Source: Dulcicalothrix desertica PCC 7102
GTDB lineage: Bacteria; Cyanobacteriota; Cyanobacteriia; Cyanobacteriales; Nostocaceae
Direction of reading: 5' to 3'
Assembly (NCBI RefSeq): GCF_003991905.1
Contig: NZ_RSCL01000017.1
Location: 202,132-266,131 of the forward strand
DNA length: 64,000 bases
Shown here: piece by piece, positions 8,029 to 16,301 of the stretch
How the letters are laid out: each line of letters begins with the position of its first letter
Numbering within the stretch: position 1 is the stretch's first letter
The notes under the pieces: generated by a model
The model's input: only the letters and a program-made list of their open reading frames with translations
What the model was told of the DNA's origin: nothing
Databases searched by the model: none
Program-made: the position numbers and the translations under genes

Positions 8029-9651
8029 ATGAATATGTATAAACATGCCCATGTCATCGTTAACCCGAAAAATGACCGTTATATAATTGATAGAATCACC
8101 TATCTAATCAAAAAAGCAAATCTCGACTGGCAGGTATTTACTACAACGCAGCAACCAAATAGTGCTTATATCTTAGCAAAACAAGCTATTGCATTAAAAG
8201 TTGATGCCGTAATTGTCTATGGTGGAGACGGGACAATTATGGAATGTGCAAGCGCTACAGTGAATCAAATTCCTCTAGGTATTCTTCCAGGTGGAACTCT
8301 CAATATTGTAGCACACGCACTCAATATTCCACTGAATTTAGAAGCAGCTTTCGCACTTATATATCAAGGTAATAATATTATTAGATATATAGATGTTGGT
8401 GAAATATCAAGTCATGATATAACAAACAAAACATTCTTAGTGCGTGCATCATCAGGTTACGAAGCTGCATCAGTGGCAAATACCTCTCACGAAGCAAGAA
8501 AAAGAGAGGGACAAGATATAGCGTTTGCTAGAACATATATATGGGAATTGTTAAAAAACCGTTTTTCTAATTGCCAGTTCAAATTAACTATTGACGGCAA
8601 AACTATCAAAGTTCGTGCCCAAGAATGCATTATCGCCAATTCTGGGATTTTAAAACGTGAACCGAACAACATCATGGCTCTGGATAATTGGAGCGAATCC
8701 TCTTGTGATATTGAAGATGGTTTACTTAATATAATACTTCTAAATATTCAAGGTTTAAACATAAAAGTTGTTGATCAACACGTAGCAAAAGAAATTATCA
8801 TCAACGCATCTCCACCGCAAAATGTACAGTGCGATGGAGAATTTATTGGTCAAACACCGCTAACTGTTAAAGTTTTAGCAAACGCTCTCAGTATTATTAG
8901 TCCAGCTAATTATACACAAAAGACAAATGTAACAAAAAGTTATAAACCTAGATACACTTACCAAGAAGTTATAAGAAAAAGACAATTTCCAAAAAACTTT
9001 ATTTATCGACAAAGCAATAATAATTACATAACAAGCCTTGCATACGGAAACGGCAAATGGACAATTATAGTATCAAATAACACTGATTTTTGCGACCAAA
9101 TTTATATATCTAGCGTTGAGTTTCCATCATATGAAATCCAAAAATACTGGGAACAAGATTTTTATATAACTAGTTTGGCATATGGCAATGGAAAATGGGT
9201 TGTTATTATGTCCAAGCAAACTATATATAGTTATCAGAACTATCAGACTTATATAATTGACACATACCCACGCGAGAATCTGCTTCAAGAACAATTAAAA
9301 ATTGGATTATCTATTACTGCTGTAGCATACGGAAACGGGCAATGGGTTATAGTGATATCTGTAGGAACTGGTATTGCCAACCAAACTTACTTTATCAAAG
9401 AAAATTTTCCTGCACTCAGTCTACGTGAAAGCTTAGTTAAGAACCACCGATACATTACGTCTCTTGCAAGTGACGGGCAAAAGCTGCTGATAATAGCATC
9501 CCAAGATACTAATTTTTCAAAACAAGTATATGTAACAAGAACTTATTTCCCAAAAGAGGCAATTCAAGAATATCTTATGCAATCTTACTTTATTACCGAT
9601 ATTATATATAGATATGGAAGTTGGACAGTAGTACTGAGTGCTTTGCATTAA
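8029..9651 (+). CDS. Diacylglycerol/lipid kinase domain fused to DUF7477-like repeats
   Basis: Residues 1-290 are a DAGK-catalytic (YegS/BmrU-like) lipid kinase: IVNPKN at the start, VIVYGGDGTIMECA (nucleotide-binding GGDGT), GILPGGTLNIVAHALNIP. Residues 310-540 hold about five repeats with YITSLAYGNGKWTIIVS, ...QIYISSVEFPS and similar units of about 45 residues, resembling DUF7477 repeats known as C-terminal regions of some kinases. Standalone lipid kinases are about 300 residues, so this is a fusion. A TTG start at 8023 is possible but the ATG at 8029 is favoured. Presumably it phosphorylates a membrane lipid, with the repeats as a sensing or docking part (inference). It follows the phosphatase gene. 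Confidence 0.8.
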   Translation: MNMYKHAHVIVNPKNDRYIIDRITYLIKKANLDWQVFTTTQQPNSAYILAKQAIALKVDAVIVYGGDGTIMECASATVNQIPLGILPGGTLNIVAHALNIPLNLEAAFALIYQGNNIIRYIDVGEISSHDITNKTFLVRASSGYEAASVANTSHEARKREGQDIAFARTYIWELLKNRFSNCQFKLTIDGKTIKVRAQECIIANSGILKREPNNIMALDNWSESSCDIEDGLLNIILLNIQGLNIKVVDQHVAKEIIINASPPQNVQCDGEFIGQTPLTVKVLANALSIISPANYTQKTNVTKSYKPRYTYQEVIRKRQFPKNFIYRQSNNNYITSLAYGNGKWTIIVSNNTDFCDQIYISSVEFPSYEIQKYWEQDFYITSLAYGNGKWVVIMSKQTIYSYQNYQTYIIDTYPRENLLQEQLKIGLSITAVAYGNGQWVIVISVGTGIANQTYFIKENFPALSLRESLVKNHRYITSLASDGQKLLIIASQDTNFSKQVYVTRTYFPKEAIQEYLMQSYFITDIIYRYGSWTVVLSALH

Positions 9652-9655
9652 AAGG

Positions 9656-9735
9656 TTATATTTTCGCAATTCGTCTTGCTTCTCTTTCTCCAGATAAGAA
9701 GGCGCCGTGAACTGTAGCTGCATATTTGCGCCAAG
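9656..9735 (-). pseudogene. Flavin amine oxidase C-terminal fragment
   Basis: The minus strand reads YAATVHGAFLSGEREARRIAKI and then a stop at 9656-9658. The 'ATVHGAFLSGEREARRI' ending is the typical C-terminus of FAD-dependent amine oxidases. Nothing else of the gene remains upstream. Confidence 0.6.
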
Positions 9736-9789
9736 TTTACTAGTTGTAGAGACCGAATTAAATACGGTCTCATCTCACATCTGTTCGGG

Positions 9790-10790
9790 CTATAAATCGC
9801 GACAAATAGGTAATTGCGGAAACTCACTTCGAGACTCATTAGACACACATAGTAATGGGTTTGTGTTTCCTACATTCTCCTCTTCCTTATTGTTTTCGAT
9901 TTGACCTTGTAAATCTTGACCTAGGGGTACTAAATTTTCTTGCAAAATCGTTTCGAGTTGATTAGTTAAATTAAAATTGGCTCCTTGGGCAACACCGTTA
10001 ATGTAAACACTGATTATGTAGCTACCTGGTATTGTATTTGCTGTCACAGGTATGGAAACCTGAGCATTTTTATTACTACTCAATGTGCTAGCTGTGATAC
10101 TACCAGAAGCTCCCGATGTCGGTACGGTAAAAGTAATACTGGCATTGGCAACAGCATTACCGTACTGGTCTGTGACTAGTGCTTGCAAGTCGGTTGCAAA
10201 TTGTCTGTTCACAACGGTGCTTTGGTTGTTTCCTGCTGTTGGAATAATTTTACTTGGTTTATCTGGGTTATTGGTTAAGTTAAATTGAGCGCTGGCGCCA
10301 CTATCACCTAAACTGACAGTGTAACCACCAGCAATTGTGTTTGCCTTCACTGGAATTGAAACCTGACCGTTGATGTCTGTAGTAACAGTATTACTCGTGA
10401 CAGCAGAAGCTCCCTTACTTGGTGCATTGAAAGTTATTTTGGCATTAGGAACAACGTTACCGTACTGGTCTAGAACTAATGCTTGCAAATTTGTTGCAAA
10501 CGTAGTGTTAACTGTGGTGGTTTGATTGTTTCCTGCCTTTGCGGTAATACTTGCAGGTATATCTGCTTGGTTTGTTAAATTAAAGCTAGTAGAGTTAGCT
10601 ATGGCATTACTGCTAACGTTGACATTATAATTACCCGCAGTTGTATTTGCCCTAGCTGTTACACTTGCTTTTCCAGAGGTATTAATTATTGCTTGATTTG
10701 CACTTAGATTTGCACTGGCGCCTCCCGATGGTGCAGTGTAAGTTACAACACCACCTGCAACTCTATCTGCCTTGCTACCAATCGTGCAAA
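9790..10790 (-). pseudogene. Bacterial Ig-like (Big_1/invasin type) repeat protein fragment
   Basis: The minus-strand frame is open from about 10790 to the stop at 9790 and encodes three and a half Ig-like repeats of about 90 residues, each with QALVTDQYGNAVANASITF, a GASG(A/S) turn, ANTIPGSY and FNLTN. The 232-residue ORF from a TTG at 10488 covers only part. Upstream the frame runs into an ABC transporter fragment read in another frame, with no start codon or signal peptide, so the 5' end is lost. Such repeats belong to surface or secreted adhesins. The tail after the last repeat is acidic and ends in a short Cys-containing segment. Confidence 0.75.
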
Positions 10791-10948
10791 TAGCCCTTCT
10801 TGCTGTAAGAGTTCCGTAAAATTACCTACTTGAATAATTTGACCATCTGCAATTACATAAATTCGGTCAGTATTGCAAATAGTGCTTAAACGATGGGCTA
10901 TTACTATTCGTGTTGCTTGTAATTTGTTTAAGCTGTTGGTGACGATTC
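10743..10948 (-). pseudogene. ABC transporter ATPase C-terminal fragment
   Basis: The minus strand reads NSLNKLQATRIVIAHRLSTI, the H-loop region of an ABC exporter ATPase, then DRIYVIADGQIIQVGNFTEL and LFARLVARQIE before a TAA at 10743-10745. The Walker motifs and membrane domain are absent. It overlaps the beginning of the Ig-like fragment in a different frame, which marks a rearrangement junction near 10.75-10.80 kb. Confidence 0.75.
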
Positions 10949-11191
10949 TTCATTCTTTGTGCAAACAACCTGGAATATATATCCTACAAGTCGCATACAT
11001 TTTATGTAGATGGGGAATACGTAACGGTCTTGGGGCATGAACGTTGTAGGGTAAAGGTAACAGAGCGCATCTTCGATAATGATTTGGTACAGGTGGTGAG
11101 GGTGGTAAATGGCAAGGTGGTCAAGTTTTTAGAATTCAGCGATACCGCCGCCATGCAGGCTGGCTTCCTTCCTAGGGCAAGTGCATCTTAA
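10943..11191 (+). pseudogene. SnoaL-like (NTF2 superfamily) C-terminal fragment
   Basis: The plus-strand frame from 10943 reads YISYKSHTFYVDGEYVTVLG, VRVVNGKVVKFLEFSDTAAM and a stop at 11189-11191. This is the C-terminal beta-sheet of a SnoaL-like/limonene-epoxide-hydrolase-like protein ('NGKVVKFLEFSDTAA' is diagnostic). There is no start codon; the 5' half is missing and the sequence abuts the ABC transporter fragment. Confidence 0.65.
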
Positions 11192-11195
11192 AGTT

Positions 11196-11569
11196 TCACA
11201 TTCGTGGTGAAATTTCATGAGAAAAAGGTTTCAGGAATAGTTCAGCTTCAGCTTTTCTTCGTTTCAAAAGTCCTTGCTCAACATTTGTTCGGGGATTGCA
11301 ATACTTGATGAAAGTTTCGCTGATTTTCGGCCAATCGCGATCCGTTAAGACTTTAGTCATTGAATTAAATTTTGGAGAACCGTAGAATTTACTCCCCAAA
11401 TTGTAGCCAAAGCTGAGTAATGCTCCTTGCTGATTAGGGTTTAGTTCGCCCCAACAAGGAATTTTATATTTATAAGGCAGATTTGAACTTCCCGTGCTAA
11501 CTCGGGGTCTTGACTCAAATAATCAAACTTAAAGGATTGGTTAAGCTTAATAATATCTTGAAGTTTCAT
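11196..11569 (-). pseudogene. GH24-type lysozyme gene with frameshift
   Basis: Reading from the ATG at 11569 (MKLQDIIKLNQSFKFDYLSQ) the frame ends prematurely, but the protein continues in another frame: LPYKYKIPCWGELNPNQQGA, LLSFGYNLGSKFYGSPKFNS, RTNVEQGLLKRRKAEAELF. The break lies near 11480-11490. The second part is the C-terminal domain of a phage-type lysozyme ('NVEQGLLKRRKAEAELF' is the GH24 ending), while the catalytic E-D-T part is absent. This is a frameshifted and N-terminally truncated relative of the lysozyme at 14.2 kb. Confidence 0.75.
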
Positions 11570-11777
11570 ATTTTTTCCTATTAATTGTCGTTTAGTAGCT
11601 CAGAAAACTTTATATTCACCCCAGCAAGTTATCATTGAGAATGATTATATGCTCAACATAAATTAGAGTTATAAGAATTCTTATTGCCGTAGCGTTAATG
11701 TAAAGAATTTGACAAGACACTCAAGAAATTGAAAATTGATACTTTTGGAGCACGTCGTTACATGCTCCTGATTCATT

Positions 11778-11981
11778 TTAATGCATTACTGCCTTGAAAC
11801 CGATTAGTCCCTCTCCCTCGTAGGTCATGGTGCCATTGAGCGTCATCCCACCGTCATTAGAGGTGGCGCTTAGTTGAACTACCTTCTGCTGCCCAGTTCG
11901 GCCACCAACTACCCAATTACCACCAAAATTCCAAGGGGCATCTTCCCCTCCCCACTGGTTTTCTACCGAATACTGTGCCAT
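11778..11981 (-). CDS. Single-module OAA-type mannose-binding lectin
   Basis: A 67-residue protein that is exactly one module of the Oscillatoria agardhii agglutinin (OAA) family: YSVENQWGGEDAPWNFGGNW, then GGRTGQQ, TLNGTMTYEGEG and LIGFKA. Known members have two or four tandem modules and bind the core of high-mannose glycans with the conserved W-GG and Arg-containing loops, which are present here. The gene has an intact start with AGGAGA upstream and a stop right after the module; I see no second module in any frame downstream. There is no signal peptide, as in other OAA lectins. The neighbours are lysozyme genes. The family is firm; whether one module suffices is open. Confidence 0.85.
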   Translation of the reverse strand: MAQYSVENQWGGEDAPWNFGGNWVVGGRTGQQKVVQLSATSNDGGMTLNGTMTYEGEGLIGFKAVMH

Positions 11982-12153
11982 AGGTTTGTCTCCTTGTTGG
12001 TATGTTTATAAACTGGTATTATTGACTGTCACTGTCAAATCCGGCGCCTAATTGATTGAAAAGTGTTTCACCTGTGTTTGGCACTTGCCGAAACTTGCGG
12101 ATAACCAAGTGAAGCTAGCTTAAAGTAAGGCTGAAGTTTTATGATTGGAAACT

Positions 12154-12821
12154 GTGCGCCGTGGTACGCACTGAATGAATTGCCAACGAAGTTGGTTGGA
12201 GTTTGGGGTAAACGACTCCAAGGCGAACAACTAACCTAGACCCGAAAGGGCGAGGGGACAAGAGCATGTTCGTAAAGCGGAGAGTAACAGAAAACGTGTA
12301 TGTCACAGCTCTGCAACGCCTGAATGATATGGCTAAAGCTGTATTGCTTGAACCCTAATATCCTGCGGTGGAACTTCACATCCTTCGGTACCACGTTTAT
12401 ACACCGATGTTTGAGGTAGTCATTAAATCAGGTTTCTTTAATGATACACCCTGACCTCAAAGCGATGAGTAATGAACTCATTCAAGGATATGAGTAGGAG
12501 CCTAAGTCGTTCTTTATACGTTTATCAGTGACGGAACATGGGATTGCCTAACGGACGCGAGTCCTACGGTAACGGAGTTCTAATAGTAGTCGTGGGAGTT
12601 ACGCCCCACCAGGGAAAGCGGGAGAGCCGCTTACAGGGCAAAGTAGAACAGGTGAATTGATGTCTTGTTGTAAGGTACGCGAGATGCGGATAGCCAATAA
12701 CAAAGTAAGCATCAATACACTGGAGAGCGGAGTGATACGGAAACGGTCATGCTCCGTTCGGAGGGGGGTGGTTGGAAAAGTGCCAGTAATGGTAACTCGC
12801 TGGCTACCTACCCTACTTCAC
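12154..12821 (+). mobile_element. ORF-less group II intron (approximate ends)
   Basis: The sequence begins GTGCG at 12154 (consensus 5' end GUGYG) and has the domain I hallmarks of cyanobacterial group II introns, such as CTAACCTAGACCCGAAAGGG and, later, GTCGTGGGAGTTACGCCCCA. Domain V is at 12725-12759: GAGCGGAG pairs with CTCCGTTC over 8 bp and a GAAA loop caps a CG/CG stem. A domain VI-like hairpin follows, and the intron probably ends near CTTCAC at 12821. At about 670 nt there is no room for a reverse transcriptase; only an ATG-started leftover of about 60 codons lies in domain IV. Mobility or splicing would need proteins in trans. The exact 3' end is uncertain. Confidence 0.78.
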
Positions 12822-13034
12822 GCACGGTTATTGTACTAAGTTGCGTTCAAACGTAGTATTCAGCGATTCTTACCAGAATGGTATACAAGGAAGCAATCTT
12901 ACCGACTCGCACTACTACATTAGAATGCAACTTAGTATTAGGGAAGTATTTCAGGGTGCCCCCTAATCTGACCCGCTTTACTAATTCTCAATCAAAAGAG
13001 GGTAGAACAGTTTTAATCTTAGTTTTAAGATTAA

Positions 13035-13349
13035 TTAAATTTTGTCTAAGCCTCCATTCCCTTTCAAGCTAAAGGTACCATCAGGATTTATTAGTAATTC
13101 AATTACTCCTCCCCCTTCATATCGAAATACCCAAACAGAAGAACGAGACGTGATAACTACTCCCCAAGTTGCCTTACCAGGTCCTAAAGGTTTATCACCA
13201 ATGTCTACAAATCTGAGACTATCTTTATCCCCGATTTCGACTGTTGCACAGCCTAAAACATCACTACTGGTGAAGCTTCCTTTGTTGTAGTCGCGTTTTA
13301 CTGATACATGACCGTCGTAATTGTTTTGAACCTTTATGTTGTATGCCAT
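13035..13349 (-). CDS. Small hypothetical beta-rich protein
   Basis: A 104-residue protein without a family I can name. The pattern (NIKVQNNYDGHVSVKRDYNK, GCATVEIGDKDSLRFVDIGD, WGVVITSRSSVWVFRYEGGG) alternates polar and hydrophobic residues and suggests a compact beta-sandwich, as in small lectins or pore-forming proteins; that is inference. There is no signal peptide. An AGGACAG-like ribosome site precedes the ATG at 13349. It lies between the OAA lectin and a lysozyme on the same strand, each with its own leader. Confidence 0.55.
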   Translation of the reverse strand: MAYNIKVQNNYDGHVSVKRDYNKGSFTSSDVLGCATVEIGDKDSLRFVDIGDKPLGPGKATWGVVITSRSSVWVFRYEGGGVIELLINPDGTFSLKGNGGLDKI

Positions 13350-13744
13350 TGTTTTGTCTGTCCTGTTTTATTCTTGTCAGATCGGAATTAAGCTATTATT
13401 CAATTGAATTAAAATCTACAAATTTGATAATTCGTGCTATCTCAAAAGAGTAGTTAGCACGCATTATCTAAATAATCTCCGTAAATAATTCAACAAAATA
13501 AGTTTAAGTTACTATTTTTATATTTGACTACTAATGGCCATTAGGAATTTATAAACTTATGGTGTATTGGGCGTAAGCATCTGTTTTACTGTTATTATAA
13601 TTCTGATAACTACCGTCACTAAATTATCGAGAAAGGCTATGGTTCCCTCAGCATCTAATCTCAACTTTAGTCCATTATAAATTATGTAAATATTATAATT
13701 ACTAACCCATTTAGATTTATTTATTTACCACTAAAACGCCGGAT
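13350..13744. other. AT-rich intergenic region
   Basis: About 395 bases between the small beta-rich protein and the eCIS remnant. No frame longer than about 40 codons with protein-like content was seen, and no clear hairpin. It probably holds the promoter of the 13349 gene on the minus strand. Confidence 0.5.
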
Positions 13745-14158
<414 letters not shown>

Positions 14159-14199
14159 AGCACTTAGTATTTTGTAAAATTTAACATAAAGATTGTAAA

Positions 14200-14835
14200 T
14201 TAACCCTTCACGGCTTTTTCAATCAAAGCGGCTTCAGCTTCTCGACGACGAGCCATACCCTTTTCAATTTCCTGTCCTTTCCACAAATCCTTCATCGCAC
14301 GAATTTGTTCGGCAATCCCTTTCAAATCTTTCTTTGGTACAAGGTCGCGAATGTTACGCATTTGTAGCCGACTTAACCCAGGAGGCTTATCTTCCATACC
14401 CCCACCCCGATTATAAACAAGGCTTACTAATGCCCCTTGTGCATCTGCTGGTAAATTTTCTAGTCCGGGAAATGCTATACGTGTGGTTTTGTAATACTTT
14501 GGTACAGTTACATTTTGAAACACATCCCATACAATTTCCCAAGGAATAACAATATCTTTAACGCTATCTAAAATATCTTTTGCTTTCACACCTTTTAAAC
14601 CGCAACATACCTTCAAGCGCTCCAATGAAGCTTTGTCTAAGCGCTGCCAATTTTGTAAAAAGTCTGGTTGAATGCTGTATCCCAAATCATAACCAATGCC
14701 AATAGTAATTCCAGATTCGCCCTTGGGCCACTCTGGATTTTTATAATTCTTCTCATAGCTGGCTTTACCGCCAACTTCAAACTCTAGTATCAAATTAATC
14801 GCTTTTTCCGAAATTATAGATTTTGCATCCGGCAT
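14200..14835 (-). CDS. T4-lysozyme/pesticin-like peptidoglycan hydrolase
   Basis: A 211-residue protein with the lysozyme-like active-site layout: E20 in LILEFEVGG, then T44 and D50 in GITIGIGYDLGY, matching the Glu/Thr/Asp pattern of T4 lysozyme and pesticin. ALVSLVYNRGG (about 145) and GMARRREAEAALI (C-terminus) are conserved elsewhere in the fold. Expected reaction: cleavage of the beta-1,4 bond between MurNAc and GlcNAc. No signal peptide is evident, so export would need another route or release by lysis. The neighbours (lysozyme and peptidoglycan-binding fragments, lectin, eCIS remnant) suggest a former effector or antibacterial locus. Confidence 0.8.
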   Translation of the reverse strand: MPDAKSIISEKAINLILEFEVGGKASYEKNYKNPEWPKGESGITIGIGYDLGYSIQPDFLQNWQRLDKASLERLKVCCGLKGVKAKDILDSVKDIVIPWEIVWDVFQNVTVPKYYKTTRIAFPGLENLPADAQGALVSLVYNRGGGMEDKPPGLSRLQMRNIRDLVPKKDLKGIAEQIRAMKDLWKGQEIEKGMARRREAEAALIEKAVKG

Positions 14836-14947
14836 ATATTTAACCCAGTAGTAAATTAACAGTGCGTAAGATAGAAGCGTAGTTGCGTTAGCACAACTAC
14901 GAACAAACCGTTAGTGTTTCTGATTTCTTTTTTGTTGTTTAATAAAG

Positions 14948-15150
14948 TTACTGTTGTATTCTAGAACAACCCTGCAGAGCCAAAGAAAAAATGTCATTTA
15001 GAACGACTAGTTCAGATGTCATATCACAAGCCTTTAGCCGAGATAATTCTTTCCAAGTAGCGGCGCCAACAACACCATCAGCTTTTGTCCAATATACACC
15101 AATAAAACTCTATCTAGTATTACGTCTGATGGCAACATTTAACCAACATT
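14948..15150 (-). pseudogene. Peptidoglycan-binding domain fragment
   Basis: The minus strand reads FIGVYWTKADGVVGAATWKE followed by LSRLKACDMTSELVVLN and a stop at 14948-14950. 'ADGVVGAATWKEL' is the C-terminal half of a PG_binding_1 repeat. Upstream the frame is interrupted by a TAG, and no start is available. This is a remnant of a cell-wall-binding protein, perhaps a lysozyme partner domain. Confidence 0.6.
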
Positions 15151-15169
15151 CCAGGCTTACAAGCCATTT

Positions 15170-15577
15170 TTAGTCGGAACGTACAACTTTCTCCTTTGAT
15201 ACCTTGCCTTCCTTGGAAGTAATTGTTAGTAATTTCTTCTCAGTATCTAATGTATAGTTAGTGCCATTAGTTGTAACAGCAGAATATACAGGATGTTTAT
15301 TACTGGCTAAAGGTAGAGTAGTAATCTTACTTTTTCTTGTGGTGCGAAATGCTAACACACTAACTTCCTTTCCTGGTTGACCACAAAGATTGATATCATG
15401 TTTTGTCGTGACGATAGTCGCAGAACGCTCCATTCCCTTGGGGCAGATAAAAAACTTCGGTTTCGTACCCCTAGTTTGAGCGTTTGTAGCTGGTATCAAT
15501 AGAACAAGAGTTCCCGCACTAATGAAAACTAGTTTCAGTAACTGTTTGTAATTAAATTGAAATTTCACATTTTTCAT
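15170..15577 (-). CDS. Secreted hypothetical protein
   Basis: A 135-residue protein with a clear signal peptide: a basic N-terminus, the hydrophobic stretch LLKLVFISAGTLVLLIPA and a likely cut after TNA (about residue 33). The mature part is about 100 residues, basic, with two Cys (FICPKGME and INLCGQPG) that could form a disulfide in the periplasm. I do not recognise the family. A 57-codon peptidoglycan-binding-like ORF ends 9 nt upstream, so the two may be cotranscribed. A cell-wall or secreted role is inferred from location and neighbours only. Confidence 0.65.
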   Translation of the reverse strand: MKNVKFQFNYKQLLKLVFISAGTLVLLIPATNAQTRGTKPKFFICPKGMERSATIVTTKHDINLCGQPGKEVSVLAFRTTRKSKITTLPLASNKHPVYSAVTTNGTNYTLDTEKKLLTITSKEGKVSKEKVVRSD

Positions 15578-15586
15578 ATGGATGCG

Positions 15587-15760
15587 TTAGTACATATATT
15601 CTGGCATTGTTAGCAGGAAGCTCATGATGAGAGTAATCTTAGGTGGACAGCAGTTGCGCTCTGTGCGCGCGGCAGATTTGAGAGTTCTTAAACTTAATTG
15701 CAATTCAGTAACGGTGGCGCCAGTTGAACCTTGTTGTAATCTAAATAATGTGGTAGACAT
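15587..15760 (-). CDS. 57-residue ORF with peptidoglycan-binding-like N-terminus (possible fragment)
   Basis: The ORF starts MSTTLFRLQQGSTGATVTEL, which matches the beginning of a PG_binding_1 domain ('L..GS.GATVTELQ'), and then diverges (NCCPPKITLIMSFLL) before the stop at 15587-15589. The intact domain is about 60 residues longer. It is either a short expressed peptide or the 5' end of a gene whose 3' part was lost; the PG-binding fragment at 14.95-15.15 kb could be the missing half, displaced by insertion of the secreted-protein gene. Confidence 0.4.
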   Translation of the reverse strand: MSTTLFRLQQGSTGATVTELQLSLRTLKSAARTERNCCPPKITLIMSFLLTMPEYMY

Positions 15761-16301
15761 GGCTTTAATTATTCAATGTGTTTATTGACACCTGGTTACT
15801 ACAGCTATGGTTTCAGTAGTTATGGTAACTATTCAAATACTTTTTTTACCAGAACCTTAGCTTGTGGTTAATATTAAGAGGTATTATTACATACTGCAAC
15901 TAATGGACATTAGGAATTTTTAAAGTTGTCTTCATTACATACTCCCATCAATAAATATTAAAATTTGATAAATTTATGTTGTTATAATTACAATAATATA
16001 GCATAATTACAGGGACTTTATAGTGCTAGGAGAAGCCCACAAAATAATTGATCCAATGTTGTCATGCTGAGGAACGAAGCATCTCAAAGCGTGATGTAAA
16101 CGTAGTTTTGCCGCTTTATTAGCATATCCGCGAGATTCTTCACTGCGTTCAGAATGACCGAAGAGCATTTTTTTAGTGGAGTTCTCTAGAAGTAAACTGA
16201 CCCTAGATGACGCTAGTACTATTGTCGTAATTTATACTAAAATAATTATTGCATATTGTTAATAATATTTATACCAGCGAAATGGAGAATAATTCGTAGT
16301 T
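15761..16301. other. Intergenic region before the giant kinase
   Basis: About 540 bases, AT-rich, without a convincing frame. It contains one dispersed repeat (16059-16160) and, on the right, the presumed promoter region of the kinase gene. No clear -35/-10 pair stands out. Confidence 0.45.
16059..16160. repeat. Dispersed repeat TTGTCATGCTGAGGAACG..., copy 2
   Basis: This begins TTGTCATGCTGAGGAACGAA and ends CACTGCGTTCAGAATGACCG, so its ends are roughly complementary (GTCATGCTGA / TCAGAATGAC). It is related to the copies at 5.0 and 36.7 kb and is the longest of the three. Confidence 0.7.

Noticed and set aside
9985..10288. Plus-strand ORFs opposite the Ig-like repeats
   Set aside because: They mirror the repeat frame and have biased composition; the minus-strand reading matches a known family.
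12657..12839. 60-residue ORF inside the group II intron as a maturase
   Set aside because: It is too short, has no reverse transcriptase motif and runs through domains V and VI, so it is a noncoding by-product of the RNA structure.
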